Of a DNA stretch of 64,000 bases, positions 8,354 to 16,595 are shown piece after piece. The stretch covers positions 81,896 through 145,895 of the forward strand of contig JBEVWC010000014.1 of NCBI GenBank assembly GCA_040506775.1, read 5' to 3'. The DNA comes from Thiodiazotropha sp040506775. GTDB lineage: Bacteria; Pseudomonadota; Gammaproteobacteria; Chromatiales; Chromatiaceae. Position 1 is the first letter of the stretch, and each line of letters begins with the position of its first letter. The notes below the pieces were generated by a model, which was given only the letters and a program-made list of their open reading frames with translations, had not been told where the DNA came from and made no database searches. Both the position numbers and the translations under genes were made by a program.

Positions 8354-11300
8354 GCCAAGCCTCCTTCGCGCGGCGTCATGCGCAGATCCAGGGTCCAGGG
8401 AAAGTCGGGATTCAGGGGTTCGCTGTCGAGCACCATTCTCCCGCCGGTGTGGCCATGCTCGACGAAGCGCGCCAGGCGTCGTGCCTCGGCTTCGTTGGCA
8501 TTGACCGGAAAGGTTTCGTAATTGCGTCCACCGGGATGTGACACATGGTAGGTACAGCCGCCCAGAGAGTGCTCGTTCCAGGTGTCGACCACGTCGAACA
8601 CCAGCGGGGTGTGCACACCGATGGTCGGGTGCAGGCCCGAGGGTGGCTGCCAGGCCTTGTAGCGCACCCCCGCGACGAATTCGCCCCGGGTACCGGTATT
8701 GCGCAAGGGCACTCGGCGTCCGTTGCAGGCAATGGCATGACGCCCGGGGGTGAGTCCGCTCGCCTTCACCTGCAGGCGCTCCACCGATGAGTCGACGAAG
8801 CGGGCGGTGCCCTGGGCGGTCACCTCTTCACCCAGTACATTCCAGGGCTCGATGGCAAAGCGCAGTTCCAGTTCCAGGTCGTCCACGTTGAGGGTGCCGT
8901 AACGGGGAAAGCGGAATTCGACAAAGGGGTCGAACCAGCTCATGTCGAAGTTGTAGCCACTGCGGCGCAGGTCACCGACCACATCCGCCAGGTCCCGCTC
9001 CACATAGTGGGGCAGCATGAACCGATCATGCAGCTCAGTACCCCAGCGTACCGGTTCGCGCTGGTAGGGATTGTCCCAGAAACGGGCAATCAACGAGCGC
9101 AGCAGCAGCATCTGTACGCTGCTCATCCGTGCGTGGGGCGGCATCTCGAAGCCGCGGAACTCCACCAGGCCCAGGCGGCCGGTGGGGCTGTCCGGGGAGT
9201 AGAGCTTGTCGATGCAGAATTCGGAACGGTGGGTGTTACCGGTCAGGTCCACCAGCAGATGGCGCAGAATCCGGTCTACCAGCCATGGGGCCACGGTTTC
9301 ACCGGGTGGCATCTCCTTGAAGGCGATGCCCAGTTCGTAGAGTGAATCGTCCCGCGCCTCGTCGACCCTCGGGGCCTGGGAGGTGGGGCCGATGAACAGG
9401 CCCGAGAACAGGTAGGAGAGGGCCGGGTGGTTCTGCCAATAGGTCAGCAGGCTGCGCAGCAGATGCGGTCTGCGCAGGATCGGGCTGTCGCCGGGATACT
9501 CCGCGCCGATGGTCACGTGATTGCCGCCGCCGGTGCCGGAATGGCGTCCGTCGAGCATGAATTTCTCAGTACCCAGGCGAGACTGGCGAGCCTCTTCATA
9601 GAGGGTTTCGGTGCGCGAAACCAGTTCACGCCAGTCGTGGCTGGGGTGAATGTTGACCTCGATGACCCCGGGGTCGGGGGTTACCTGCATGCGCAACAGG
9701 CGACTGTCATGGGGCGGCTCGTAACCCTCCATGACCACCGGCAGTCCGGTGTCCACAGCGGCTGCCTCGATGGCATTGATCAGGTCGAGATAGTGTTCCA
9801 GTTCTGTGAGCGGGGGCAGAAAGATGTGCAGATGACCCTGCCGCGGTTCCACGCACAGGGCGGTACGCACCAGAATGTCCTCGATCCGCCCCCCCGGGCG
9901 TCCGCTGAACATGCGCCGGTCGTCCGCGGCCAGTGGGGGAGCGGGCAGCGGCGAGGCCGTGCCGCTGCGCACCATGCGCAGCCGGTCACGGATCTCAGGC
10001 ATCTGATGGCGGGTATCGAAGGGGTCCTTGGGCAGTACGGTCTGACGGTCGCCGGCCTTCTCCCACAGCAGGGCATCCAGGGGCAGGCGATAACCCATGG
10101 GTGAGTCGCCGGGAATCAGGTACATGTTGTCGCGACGGAAACTCCAGGGGCTGGAGATCCAGCTGTCACGCAGATAATCCCAGGCGATCGGCAGGGCATA
10201 GCCCACCGTGTAGTCCAGACCCTGTTCGAACACCTTGCGCAGGCGGGCCCGCTCCAGCGGGTCCTTGAGCCGGTTGTCGAACACATCCAGATTGGCCGGG
10301 AGTATGCCCTCTTTCCACAGGTAGTAGAGATTATCCTCAAAACCGGGCCGGGCGTATTCGCCATCGACTCCCAGGTGATGGGCGATCCCCTGGATCAGGC
10401 TCAGGGCATGGGTGTCCGTGTAGGTTTTCGAGGAGTCCGGGTGGTCGAGCAGTTCCGGGTGCTGCCAAATCGGTGTCCCATCCTTGCGCCAGGCGCAGGT
10501 GAGGGCCCAGCGGGGCAGTTGTTCGCCGGGGTACCATTTGCCCTGACCGTAGTGCAGCACCGCGTCGCTGCCAAAGACCTGTTTCAGCTTGCGCAGCAAT
10601 ACTCCGGCCCGTTCCAGTTTGTGCTCGCCCAGCGCAGCGGTGTTCCACTGCGGGCTGTCCATGTCGTCGATGGAGACGAAGGTGGGCTCACCACCCATGG
10701 TCAGGCGTACATCACCCTGCTTGAGATGACCGTCAACATAGTCACCCAGCGCCAGGATCGCCTCCCATTGATCTTCGGTGTAAGGCTTGGTGACACGCGG
10801 GTCCTCATGTACTCGGGTGACCTGGTTGACGAAGCGGAAACTGACTTCGCATTTGTCAGTGGCGCCGACAATAGGCGCGGCACTCACCGGGTCAGGGGTG
10901 CAGGCAAGGGGGATATGTCCTTCACCGGCAAACAGTCCGGAGGTGGGATCGAGTCCGACCCAGCCGGCTCCGGGGATAAACACCTCGGCCCAGGCATGCA
11001 GGTCTGTGAAATCCGCTTCAGGACCGGATGGGCCGTCGAGGGATTTCTGATCTGCGGAGAGTTGCACCAGGTAGCCTGAGACAAAACGGGCCGCCAGGCC
11101 CATATGGCGCAGGATCTGTACCAGCAGCCAGCCGGTATCCCGGCAGGAGCCGGTCAACTTGGTGAGGGTGTCCTCACAGCTCTGTACGCCGGGTTCCATG
11201 CGAATCGTGTAGCCGATCGCTTTCTGCAGCCGCTGATTGAGTTCCACCAGGAAGTGCACGATATGGGGGCGCTCCTCCGCTTCCTCACCCTCCTTTTTCG

Positions 11301-11751
11301 TTTCATCCTTTTTGTCGCCCATGTAGGCAAAACCAAGCCGTTCACTGCGGACCTTTTTCAGCCAGTCCATCAACTTGGGGCCCGACTCCTTGATTTCGAA
11401 GTAGGGCGCCAGCTCCTTTTTCAACTGTGCTTCATACTCGAACGGAAAATGCTCGGCGTAGCTTTCGACAAAGAAATCAAAGGGATTGATGGTGACCAGG
11501 TCTGCGACCAGATTGACATCCACCACGAAGCTGCGGGACGGTTTGGGAAACACATAGCGGGCTATGTAGTTGCCGAACGGGTCCTGCTGCCAGTTGAGAA
11601 AATGCTCTTCCGGTTCGACCTTCAACGAGTAGTGATGCAGCGGCGTACGGGTGTGGGGTGCCGGACGAAGGCGTATCAGGTGGGGAGAGAGGTTGACTGA
11701 CCGGTCAAAATGGTATTCGGTACGGTGATGAATCGCGATACGAACTGACAT
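8350..11751 (-). CDS. Large transglutaminase-like protein with DUF2126 domain
   Basis: The 1133-residue protein starts with a transglutaminase-like N-terminal domain and core. The catalytic triad is visible as C203 (LTGSCRDTGWLL), H252 (DLHAWAEVF) and D268 (WVGLDPTSG). Residues from about 330 to the end match the DUF2126 type, with repeated PLPPLTELEHYLDLI-like, GGGNHVTIG and RLGLVEFRGFEMPPH motifs. Proteins of this type are assumed to be cysteine peptidases or peptide-bond-forming enzymes and occur with alpha-E and ATP-grasp partners. It is the first gene of the operon. No strong ribosome-binding site precedes the ATG at 11751. The shared upstream region of about 240 bases also serves the divergent Anbu gene. 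Confidence 0.9.
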   Translation of the reverse strand: MSVRIAIHHRTEYHFDRSVNLSPHLIRLRPAPHTRTPLHHYSLKVEPEEHFLNWQQDPFGNYIARYVFPKPSRSFVVDVNLVADLVTINPFDFFVESYAEHFPFEYEAQLKKELAPYFEIKESGPKLMDWLKKVRSERLGFAYMGDKKDETKKEGEEAEERPHIVHFLVELNQRLQKAIGYTIRMEPGVQSCEDTLTKLTGSCRDTGWLLVQILRHMGLAARFVSGYLVQLSADQKSLDGPSGPEADFTDLHAWAEVFIPGAGWVGLDPTSGLFAGEGHIPLACTPDPVSAAPIVGATDKCEVSFRFVNQVTRVHEDPRVTKPYTEDQWEAILALGDYVDGHLKQGDVRLTMGGEPTFVSIDDMDSPQWNTAALGEHKLERAGVLLRKLKQVFGSDAVLHYGQGKWYPGEQLPRWALTCAWRKDGTPIWQHPELLDHPDSSKTYTDTHALSLIQGIAHHLGVDGEYARPGFEDNLYYLWKEGILPANLDVFDNRLKDPLERARLRKVFEQGLDYTVGYALPIAWDYLRDSWISSPWSFRRDNMYLIPGDSPMGYRLPLDALLWEKAGDRQTVLPKDPFDTRHQMPEIRDRLRMVRSGTASPLPAPPLAADDRRMFSGRPGGRIEDILVRTALCVEPRQGHLHIFLPPLTELEHYLDLINAIEAAAVDTGLPVVMEGYEPPHDSRLLRMQVTPDPGVIEVNIHPSHDWRELVSRTETLYEEARQSRLGTEKFMLDGRHSGTGGGNHVTIGAEYPGDSPILRRPHLLRSLLTYWQNHPALSYLFSGLFIGPTSQAPRVDEARDDSLYELGIAFKEMPPGETVAPWLVDRILRHLLVDLTGNTHRSEFCIDKLYSPDSPTGRLGLVEFRGFEMPPHARMSSVQMLLLRSLIARFWDNPYQREPVRWGTELHDRFMLPHYVERDLADVVGDLRRSGYNFDMSWFDPFVEFRFPRYGTLNVDDLELELRFAIEPWNVLGEEVTAQGTARFVDSSVERLQVKASGLTPGRHAIACNGRRVPLRNTGTRGEFVAGVRYKAWQPPSGLHPTIGVHTPLVFDVVDTWNEHSLGGCTYHVSHPGGRNYETFPVNANEAEARRLARFVEHGHTGGRMVLDSEPLNPDFPWTLDLRMTPREGGLA

Positions 11752-11994
11752 GGTGCGCGTGATGCTCCAGATTGGTGCCGATTTGTTATGTTGGGACGGC
11801 TATGACACCTTATTGGTGAATCATGAGCAGTTTCTGTGCCATAACGCGTGCCATTCCCATTAGGCACTATTTTGGCTGAGTTGCCCTGAATTTCCAGTCC
11901 CAGATGCCGATAATAGCTTCACTGAAAGAGCACTTTTTTGTCACGTGATTTATATTATCATGGGTGACCCGAAGACAACCGGATGATTCCCGCC

Positions 11995-12933
11995 ATGACA
12001 TATTGCCTAGGTATTTGCGTCCAGGATGGACTGATGTTCGCGTCGGACTCCCGCACCAACGCGGGTGTTGACTATGTGACCAGCTATTCGAAGATGCATG
12101 TATTTGAACCGGCGCCGGACCGGGTTTTTGTCATCCTCTCCGCGGGTAACCTGGCCACCACCCAGGAAATCGTCAATATCATCCAGCGGGACATCGATTA
12201 TCCCACGGGTAGCGAAAACCTGTTGACCGCCCGCTACCTGTTCGAAGCGGCCGACTATGTGGGACGGGTCAGCCAGATGGTACAGCAGCAGCACGGCATG
12301 GCGTTGCAACAGGCCGGTGTCAGCGGCGAGGTGACCCTGATCCTGGGCGGACAGATCAAGGGACAGCCCCACGGACTGATGCTCATCTACCCGCAGGGCA
12401 ACCATATCGAGGCTTCCCGCAGCACTCCGTACCTGCAGATCGGCGAGACCAAATACGGCAAGCCGGTGCTCGACCGGGTTCTCAACTACAACTTGCCATT
12501 GCATGATGCCGCCCGGTTGGCCCTGGTATCGCTCAGCTCCACCACCATGTCCAACATCACCGTGGGTCCGCCTTACGAACTGGCGATCTACCACGTGGAT
12601 GAATTCAAGATCACCAGCCGTTGTAAATTCGAGGAGAGCGGTGATTACCTGAAAGAGCTGCAAACGGCCTGGACCAATGGTCTGATTCAGAGCTTCAACA
12701 ACCTGCCCCGGTTCGATTGGGAGCTACGGGAAAACCAGATGGGGCTTGGATTCAGCGAGTGTCAAACCGCAGTGAGTGCAGAGGCAGCAGCCCCAGAGGC
12801 CACTCAACAGGCCGCCCAACAGGCCATTCAGCAGGGCATCCAACAGGGCACCCAACAGGGCACCCAACAGGGCACTCAGCAGGGCACCCAGCAGGGAACT
12901 CAACGGGCAAATCAGGAAATCCCGACCTACTGA
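11995..12933 (+). CDS. Anbu-type proteasome-related protease with Q-rich tail
   Basis: Residues 1-240 match the ancestral beta-subunit (Anbu) branch of the Ntn-hydrolase proteasome/HslV superfamily: TYCLGICVQDGLMFASDSRT at the N terminus, then VFVILSAGNLATTQE and EVTLILGGQIKG. I start at the ATG at 11995, which places threonine at position 2, ready to become the N-terminal nucleophile; an in-frame ATG at 11983 would add MIPA and block this. The gene is divergent from transglutaminase, ATP-grasp and alpha-E genes, the usual Anbu partners. Unusual is the C-terminal tail after about residue 260: an alanine/glutamine stretch and then six to eight copies of a four-residue QQGT-like unit, encoded by a 12-base tandem repeat. 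Its function is unknown. Confidence 0.9.
   Translation: MTYCLGICVQDGLMFASDSRTNAGVDYVTSYSKMHVFEPAPDRVFVILSAGNLATTQEIVNIIQRDIDYPTGSENLLTARYLFEAADYVGRVSQMVQQQHGMALQQAGVSGEVTLILGGQIKGQPHGLMLIYPQGNHIEASRSTPYLQIGETKYGKPVLDRVLNYNLPLHDAARLALVSLSSTTMSNITVGPPYELAIYHVDEFKITSRCKFEESGDYLKELQTAWTNGLIQSFNNLPRFDWELRENQMGLGFSECQTAVSAEAAAPEATQQAAQQAIQQGIQQGTQQGTQQGTQQGTQQGTQRANQEIPTY
12805..12900 (+). repeat. 12-base tandem repeat inside the Anbu gene
   Basis: Eight successive 12-base units, close to CAACAGGGCACC, run from 12805 to 12900. The first two units end GCC and ATT and encode QQAA and QQAI; the rest encode QQGI or QQGT. The units are in frame, so changes in copy number lengthen or shorten the protein tail without frameshift. 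Several units are identical, which suggests recent slippage or expansion. Confidence 0.93.
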
Positions 12934-13253
12934 TCACTCAGTGGGGCATGGACGCCTCGCAGAGGTGTCGATGCGGCGACTCCACCAACACCCGAGCGAT
13001 TTGCAACGTCGGTTGCAGTGTCTGCGAAGCGTGCTTTCTTCGCTGAATTTCGTCCTGTTTCGCACGCGCCAATGGGAATTTGGACAACCTGCTGGAGGTT
13101 GCTGCCGGGCTGCCGATGCATCAATCAGGTTCCTGTCGGCTTGGCGCTTCCGGATTCCGGGGCCGAGAGGGGTCTGCGAGGGTCAGGGTCCTGTGGCATA
13201 ATCCATGGTTTAAACAACCATCGTTTGCACCTGAGTGCTTGAAAGGAATCAGC
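12934..13253. other. Intergenic region
   Basis: This 320-base stretch between Anbu and the phospholipase-like gene shows a short hairpin right after the Anbu stop (GACGCCTC / GAGGTGTC, 12951-12969) with no T-tract. The CATAAT at 13196-13201 could be a -10 element for the downstream gene. I see no other gene. Confidence 0.4.
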
Positions 13254-13781
13254 ATGAGTTACAGGTTTCTCTTCGTTATGGCCTTGCTGCCGTGTTTCAC
13301 CCTGAGCGCCGAAGAAATCCACCCACAACCTCCATCAGCAACCGCAGAGACAGAGACATCATTGATGCCTACCTATGGCAACTGGTGCGGGCGTGACCAC
13401 CCCCATGATCCGGAAAATGCCCAAGCCCCTATCGATCGTTTGGATGAGATCTGTCGAAACCATGATCTGTGCTATATCGAGAAAGGCCATATGGCTTGTG
13501 AATGTGACAGTCAGTTCAACAGAGAGATTGTCTCGGGTCTGCATGAACACAGATTCACAGGTTCAACGAAATTGTTGGCGCACACTTTCAGGGCTTACTT
13601 CAGGGGTTCGCCCTGTGTCGGCTCATCGAAAGACAAGTTGGCGCCCACCCGGGTACTGAGTGCCGTGGTCAAGGGCGCCGACAGAAATGCTGAACGGCTC
13701 CTTCACAGAATCCAGTCGATTTCCGGGCATCCTGAGTCTGAGAATACCCCAGAACAGAGCCATACTCAGGACCGCGAGTAA
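13254..13781 (+). CDS. Secreted phospholipase A2-like protein
   Basis: The 175-residue product has a signal peptide (FLFVMALLPCFTLSA, cleavage near residue 20). The mature part contains YGNWCGRDHP, which fits a calcium loop of the xYGxxCG type, followed by DEICRNHDLCY, the phospholipase A2 active-site helix in which the His-Asp pair is catalytic and flanking cysteines form disulfides. A further MACECDSQFN helps complete the usual second-helix pattern. It therefore probably hydrolyses the sn-2 acyl ester of phospholipids in the periplasm or outside the cell. The start at 13254 follows GAAAGGAAT; a longer in-frame reading from 13080 lacks a binding site and a signal peptide. The gene stands alone on its strand. 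Membership in the PLA2 superfamily is well supported, activity is inferred. Confidence 0.82.
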   Translation: MSYRFLFVMALLPCFTLSAEEIHPQPPSATAETETSLMPTYGNWCGRDHPHDPENAQAPIDRLDEICRNHDLCYIEKGHMACECDSQFNREIVSGLHEHRFTGSTKLLAHTFRAYFRGSPCVGSSKDKLAPTRVLSAVVKGADRNAERLLHRIQSISGHPESENTPEQSHTQDRE

Positions 13782-14318
13782 GAGTGCTGAGATAACGACT
13801 CGTTCCCTTCTATGCCCTGATTTGCATAGGCAATGCCCATTACCACGGCGGGCATGGAGCACAGGCAGATGATCAAACCCCGTCCATCGCGGTAACAACG
13901 CTGACCACCATCGAGATCCTTTTTCTTTACTCGGGGAGGTATTCCGACAGTTTGGTTATTCGTGCTGAGGCAGGTTGATTCGGAGAAGGTTTGTATGACG
14001 CATAGGGTGTAACCCTATCTCGGGAAATTACTTACAGAATAACGAGTGAGAGTTTGTTTCAATGTCAGTGGATTGATTCTGGGAATACACTTCAATTCGA
14101 GGGTCTGTAATCCAGGGAATCACAAAATCAGTCATGGAACGACGACCTGTGGAATTCAACAATTCATCTTTTTTTAAATCTCTTCAGTCTATACCGACGT
14201 CACCTGGTCAGAGTCTTGCAGTGAGACATCATTGACTGTTATTGAATCTGCTGATTTTGATCGTCCTTGCCTTATTCTGTGAACCCCTGAAACACGATTT
14301 ATAAAAGGAGTTATAAAG
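13782..14318. other. Intergenic region with possible decayed membrane ORF
   Basis: Apart from a possible frameshifted small membrane-protein gene on the minus strand (13766-14014, described in the findings), this region has no supported gene. The part from about 14040 to 14318 is A+T-rich compared with its surroundings and leads into the RTX gene, so it probably holds that gene's promoter; an AGGAG ribosome-binding site lies about ten bases before the RTX start. Confidence 0.4.
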
Positions 14319-15206
14319 ATGACAAGTATACAAGGCGGTTCTGGTAATCTGTTTATGCCGGGTGAACACAAATGCCCGAAAGAGTTCACTACTGCGGACG
14401 TTTTAAAGAACGGCACACGGATTGAGAGGTCCAGCAATGAAACCAAAATCATTGCGAATGGGAATGACAACAATATTAATGTTCACAAGAATCCGGATGG
14501 TTCCGCTGATGTGACCGTAGACGGTGAAACCGTGCATTTGTCCGCGCAAGAGGCCAGAAACCTGGTTATTGAGGGGGGCAGTGGAGACGATAATATCAGT
14601 GTGACCGGGTACCAGCTTTGTGGTCCTGAGATGAATATCACCATTAACGGGGGCTGCGGCGATGATGTGATTCGTGGCGGCTCAGGGAACGAAACCATCG
14701 ATGGTGGTTCGGGCGATGACTGGATTGACGGTGGTGCTGGCAATGACTCCATCAGTGGCGGCTCGGGGAACGATACCCTGCTCGGTGGTGATGGGGCCGA
14801 TTCCATCTACGGTGGCGCCGGCAATGACCGCATATGGGGTGGCGCGGGTGATGATCGGATCTATGGAAATGAGGGTAACGACATCCTGGTCGGCAACAGT
14901 GGAAACGATAAACTTTTTGGTGGTGCTGGGAACGACAATATCTGGGGATGCTCCGGCAATGACACGATCAGCGGGGATAGTGGTAATGACAATGTCGTAG
15001 GCGGTAGTGGCAATGATTATCTCTATGGCGGCCGCGGTGATGACAACATTTGGGGCGGTTCAGGTGACGATCATATGTACGGCGGCTATGGTAAGGACTT
15101 CTTTGATGGTGGATCAGGATGCGATCACGTCAACAACGCAGATGATGACTTCATCATTATCGATGACGGCCGTGGCCCCATTCTGTCATCGCCAGTGGAT
15201 GATTGA
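14319..15206 (+). CDS. RTX (haemolysin-type calcium-binding repeat) protein
   Basis: The 295-residue acidic protein consists, from about residue 105 to 270, of nonapeptide repeats of the GGxGxDxxx type (for example GGSGNDTLLGGDGADSIYGG), which wind into a calcium-binding parallel beta-roll. The N-terminal 100 residues show no signal peptide and no known catalytic domain. RTX proteins usually leave the cell by type I secretion, using a C-terminal signal; no ABC/HlyD/TolC genes are near, so the exporter would be elsewhere. The C terminus (DDFIIIDDGRGPILSS) is acidic and short. With no effector domain visible, it may be a surface or matrix calcium-binding protein. A clear terminator follows. Confidence 0.9.
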   Translation: MTSIQGGSGNLFMPGEHKCPKEFTTADVLKNGTRIERSSNETKIIANGNDNNINVHKNPDGSADVTVDGETVHLSAQEARNLVIEGGSGDDNISVTGYQLCGPEMNITINGGCGDDVIRGGSGNETIDGGSGDDWIDGGAGNDSISGGSGNDTLLGGDGADSIYGGAGNDRIWGGAGDDRIYGNEGNDILVGNSGNDKLFGGAGNDNIWGCSGNDTISGDSGNDNVVGGSGNDYLYGGRGDDNIWGGSGDDHMYGGYGKDFFDGGSGCDHVNNADDDFIIIDDGRGPILSSPVDD

Positions 15207-15219
15207 TCAATAGATGGAG

Positions 15220-15250
15220 AATCCCCCCGATTATGCCGGGGGATTTCCCT
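15220..15250 (+). terminator. Rho-independent terminator after the RTX gene
   Basis: Inverted repeat AATCCCCC (15220-15227) and GGGGGATT (15238-15245) with a 10-base loop, starting 14 bases after the RTX stop codon and followed by a short T/C run. Confidence 0.75.
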
Positions 15251-15452
15251 TCCGGAAGATGAACGCTTGTTCAGTATGACCCTGCGATGAAAACCGCCTC
15301 AAAATACTCATTTACTCCAGTAGACGGTGCATTATCGGTCGTTTTCCCCTTGTCTCGCATACGTCTGAGCGAATTTTAACAGCCTGCCAGTCACGAGTTC
15401 TATGCCGTTGAGCGGCAGAGGCTGGGCGATGATAGCCTGATGGCTGGCTATA

Positions 15453-16388
15453 TCACTCTCCTGGAGGAGATGAAGTGTGCGATTTGAGGTTGTCCATGGG
15501 TACAAAGACGACATCGGTCTCTGGCTGCAGGGTGACATGATCGATACCGAAACGTTCGGCGAGCATCCCGCGAACCTTGATCAAAACTCCGGGCCACTCA
15601 AGGGGATCATGCATCACAATATGCGCCGAAAGCGCACTCGAACTGGCGGAGAGAGACCAGATGTGCAGGTCATGCACCGACACAACCCCTTCACACTTGG
15701 CCATCGCCATACCGATTTCCTGAAGATTGAGGTGTGTTGGCACCCCCTCCATCAGGGTGTGCAGAGCTTCCCTCAGTACCCGCAATGCCGATACCAGAAT
15801 CAGCAGCACGATCAGCAGTGAGAGCAGGGGATCGATGGTCATCCATCCGGTCAGGCTGATGATGGCTCCTGAGATCAGGGCTGCCACCGATCCCATCAGG
15901 TCACCCAGAACATGCAGCAGCGCGGCCCGTACATTCAGATTGTCGTGATCATGGGACAGCAGCCAGGCTGCCGCCAGATTTACCAGCAGGCCGATGAATG
16001 CCACCCCCATGACGGCACTTCCCATCACCGGGGTCGGGTGGTTGAAACGACGGATCGCCTCGGCGCTGATCAAAGCCACCAGACCGATCATCAGCAGGGC
16101 GTTGAACAGGGCTGCAAGGATCTCTGCCCGACCCAGTCCATAGGTGTGTTTGCTGGACGGACGGCGCAGAGCCAAAAGCGAGGCGAACGCGGCCAGACCC
16201 AAAGCTGATGCGTCGGTCAACATATGCCCGGCATCACCGAGCAATGCCAGGGATCCCGACCACCATCCTGCCACGGCTTCCACTCCGGCAAAGCCCAGGG
16301 TCAGCAGCAACGCCCAGAGCAACTTGCGGTGGACGCCGTGGTGGTGATCTCCGGTATGTCCGTGATGTGAATGGTGATGATCGTGCAT
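15453..16388 (-). CDS. Cation diffusion facilitator (CzcD/ZitB-type metal exporter)
   Basis: The 311-residue protein starts with a histidine-rich cytoplasmic tail (HDHHHSHHGHTGDHHHG), typical of zinc-handling CDF proteins. Six membrane segments follow; the second contains HMLTDASAL and the fifth HVLGDLMGS, the paired H/D residues that form the transport-site zinc ligands. The C-terminal cytoplasmic domain (SVHDLHIWSLSASSSALSAH) is the usual ferredoxin-like metal sensor. It is expected to export Zn2+ (or Co2+/Cd2+) from the cytoplasm in exchange for protons. I chose the ATG at 16388; an in-frame start at 16478 would add 30 residues with no family counterpart. Confidence 0.92.
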   Translation of the reverse strand: MHDHHHSHHGHTGDHHHGVHRKLLWALLLTLGFAGVEAVAGWWSGSLALLGDAGHMLTDASALGLAAFASLLALRRPSSKHTYGLGRAEILAALFNALLMIGLVALISAEAIRRFNHPTPVMGSAVMGVAFIGLLVNLAAAWLLSHDHDNLNVRAALLHVLGDLMGSVAALISGAIISLTGWMTIDPLLSLLIVLLILVSALRVLREALHTLMEGVPTHLNLQEIGMAMAKCEGVVSVHDLHIWSLSASSSALSAHIVMHDPLEWPGVLIKVRGMLAERFGIDHVTLQPETDVVFVPMDNLKSHTSSPPGE

Positions 16389-16595
16389 GGACTCATTTTG
16401 ACACAAACCGGCATCAGTTGAAGCAGCGGGTAACCCTGGTCTCCCAGGTGCAATGCACGGGCCTGCCGATTTCGGCAATTGGGATCGGATTCCTCCCCGG
16501 ACCGATGATCAGCCTGTTAGACTCGGTACTGACACAGCGCGGTGCAGGATTGTCCGCGCCTGCACATCAGCCACAGATCCAAAGGAACCGGTTCC

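Noticed and set aside
14660..15130. Regular short repeats that might suggest a CRISPR array
   Set aside because: They are in-frame degenerate 27-base codings of RTX nonapeptides, not identical repeats with unique spacers.
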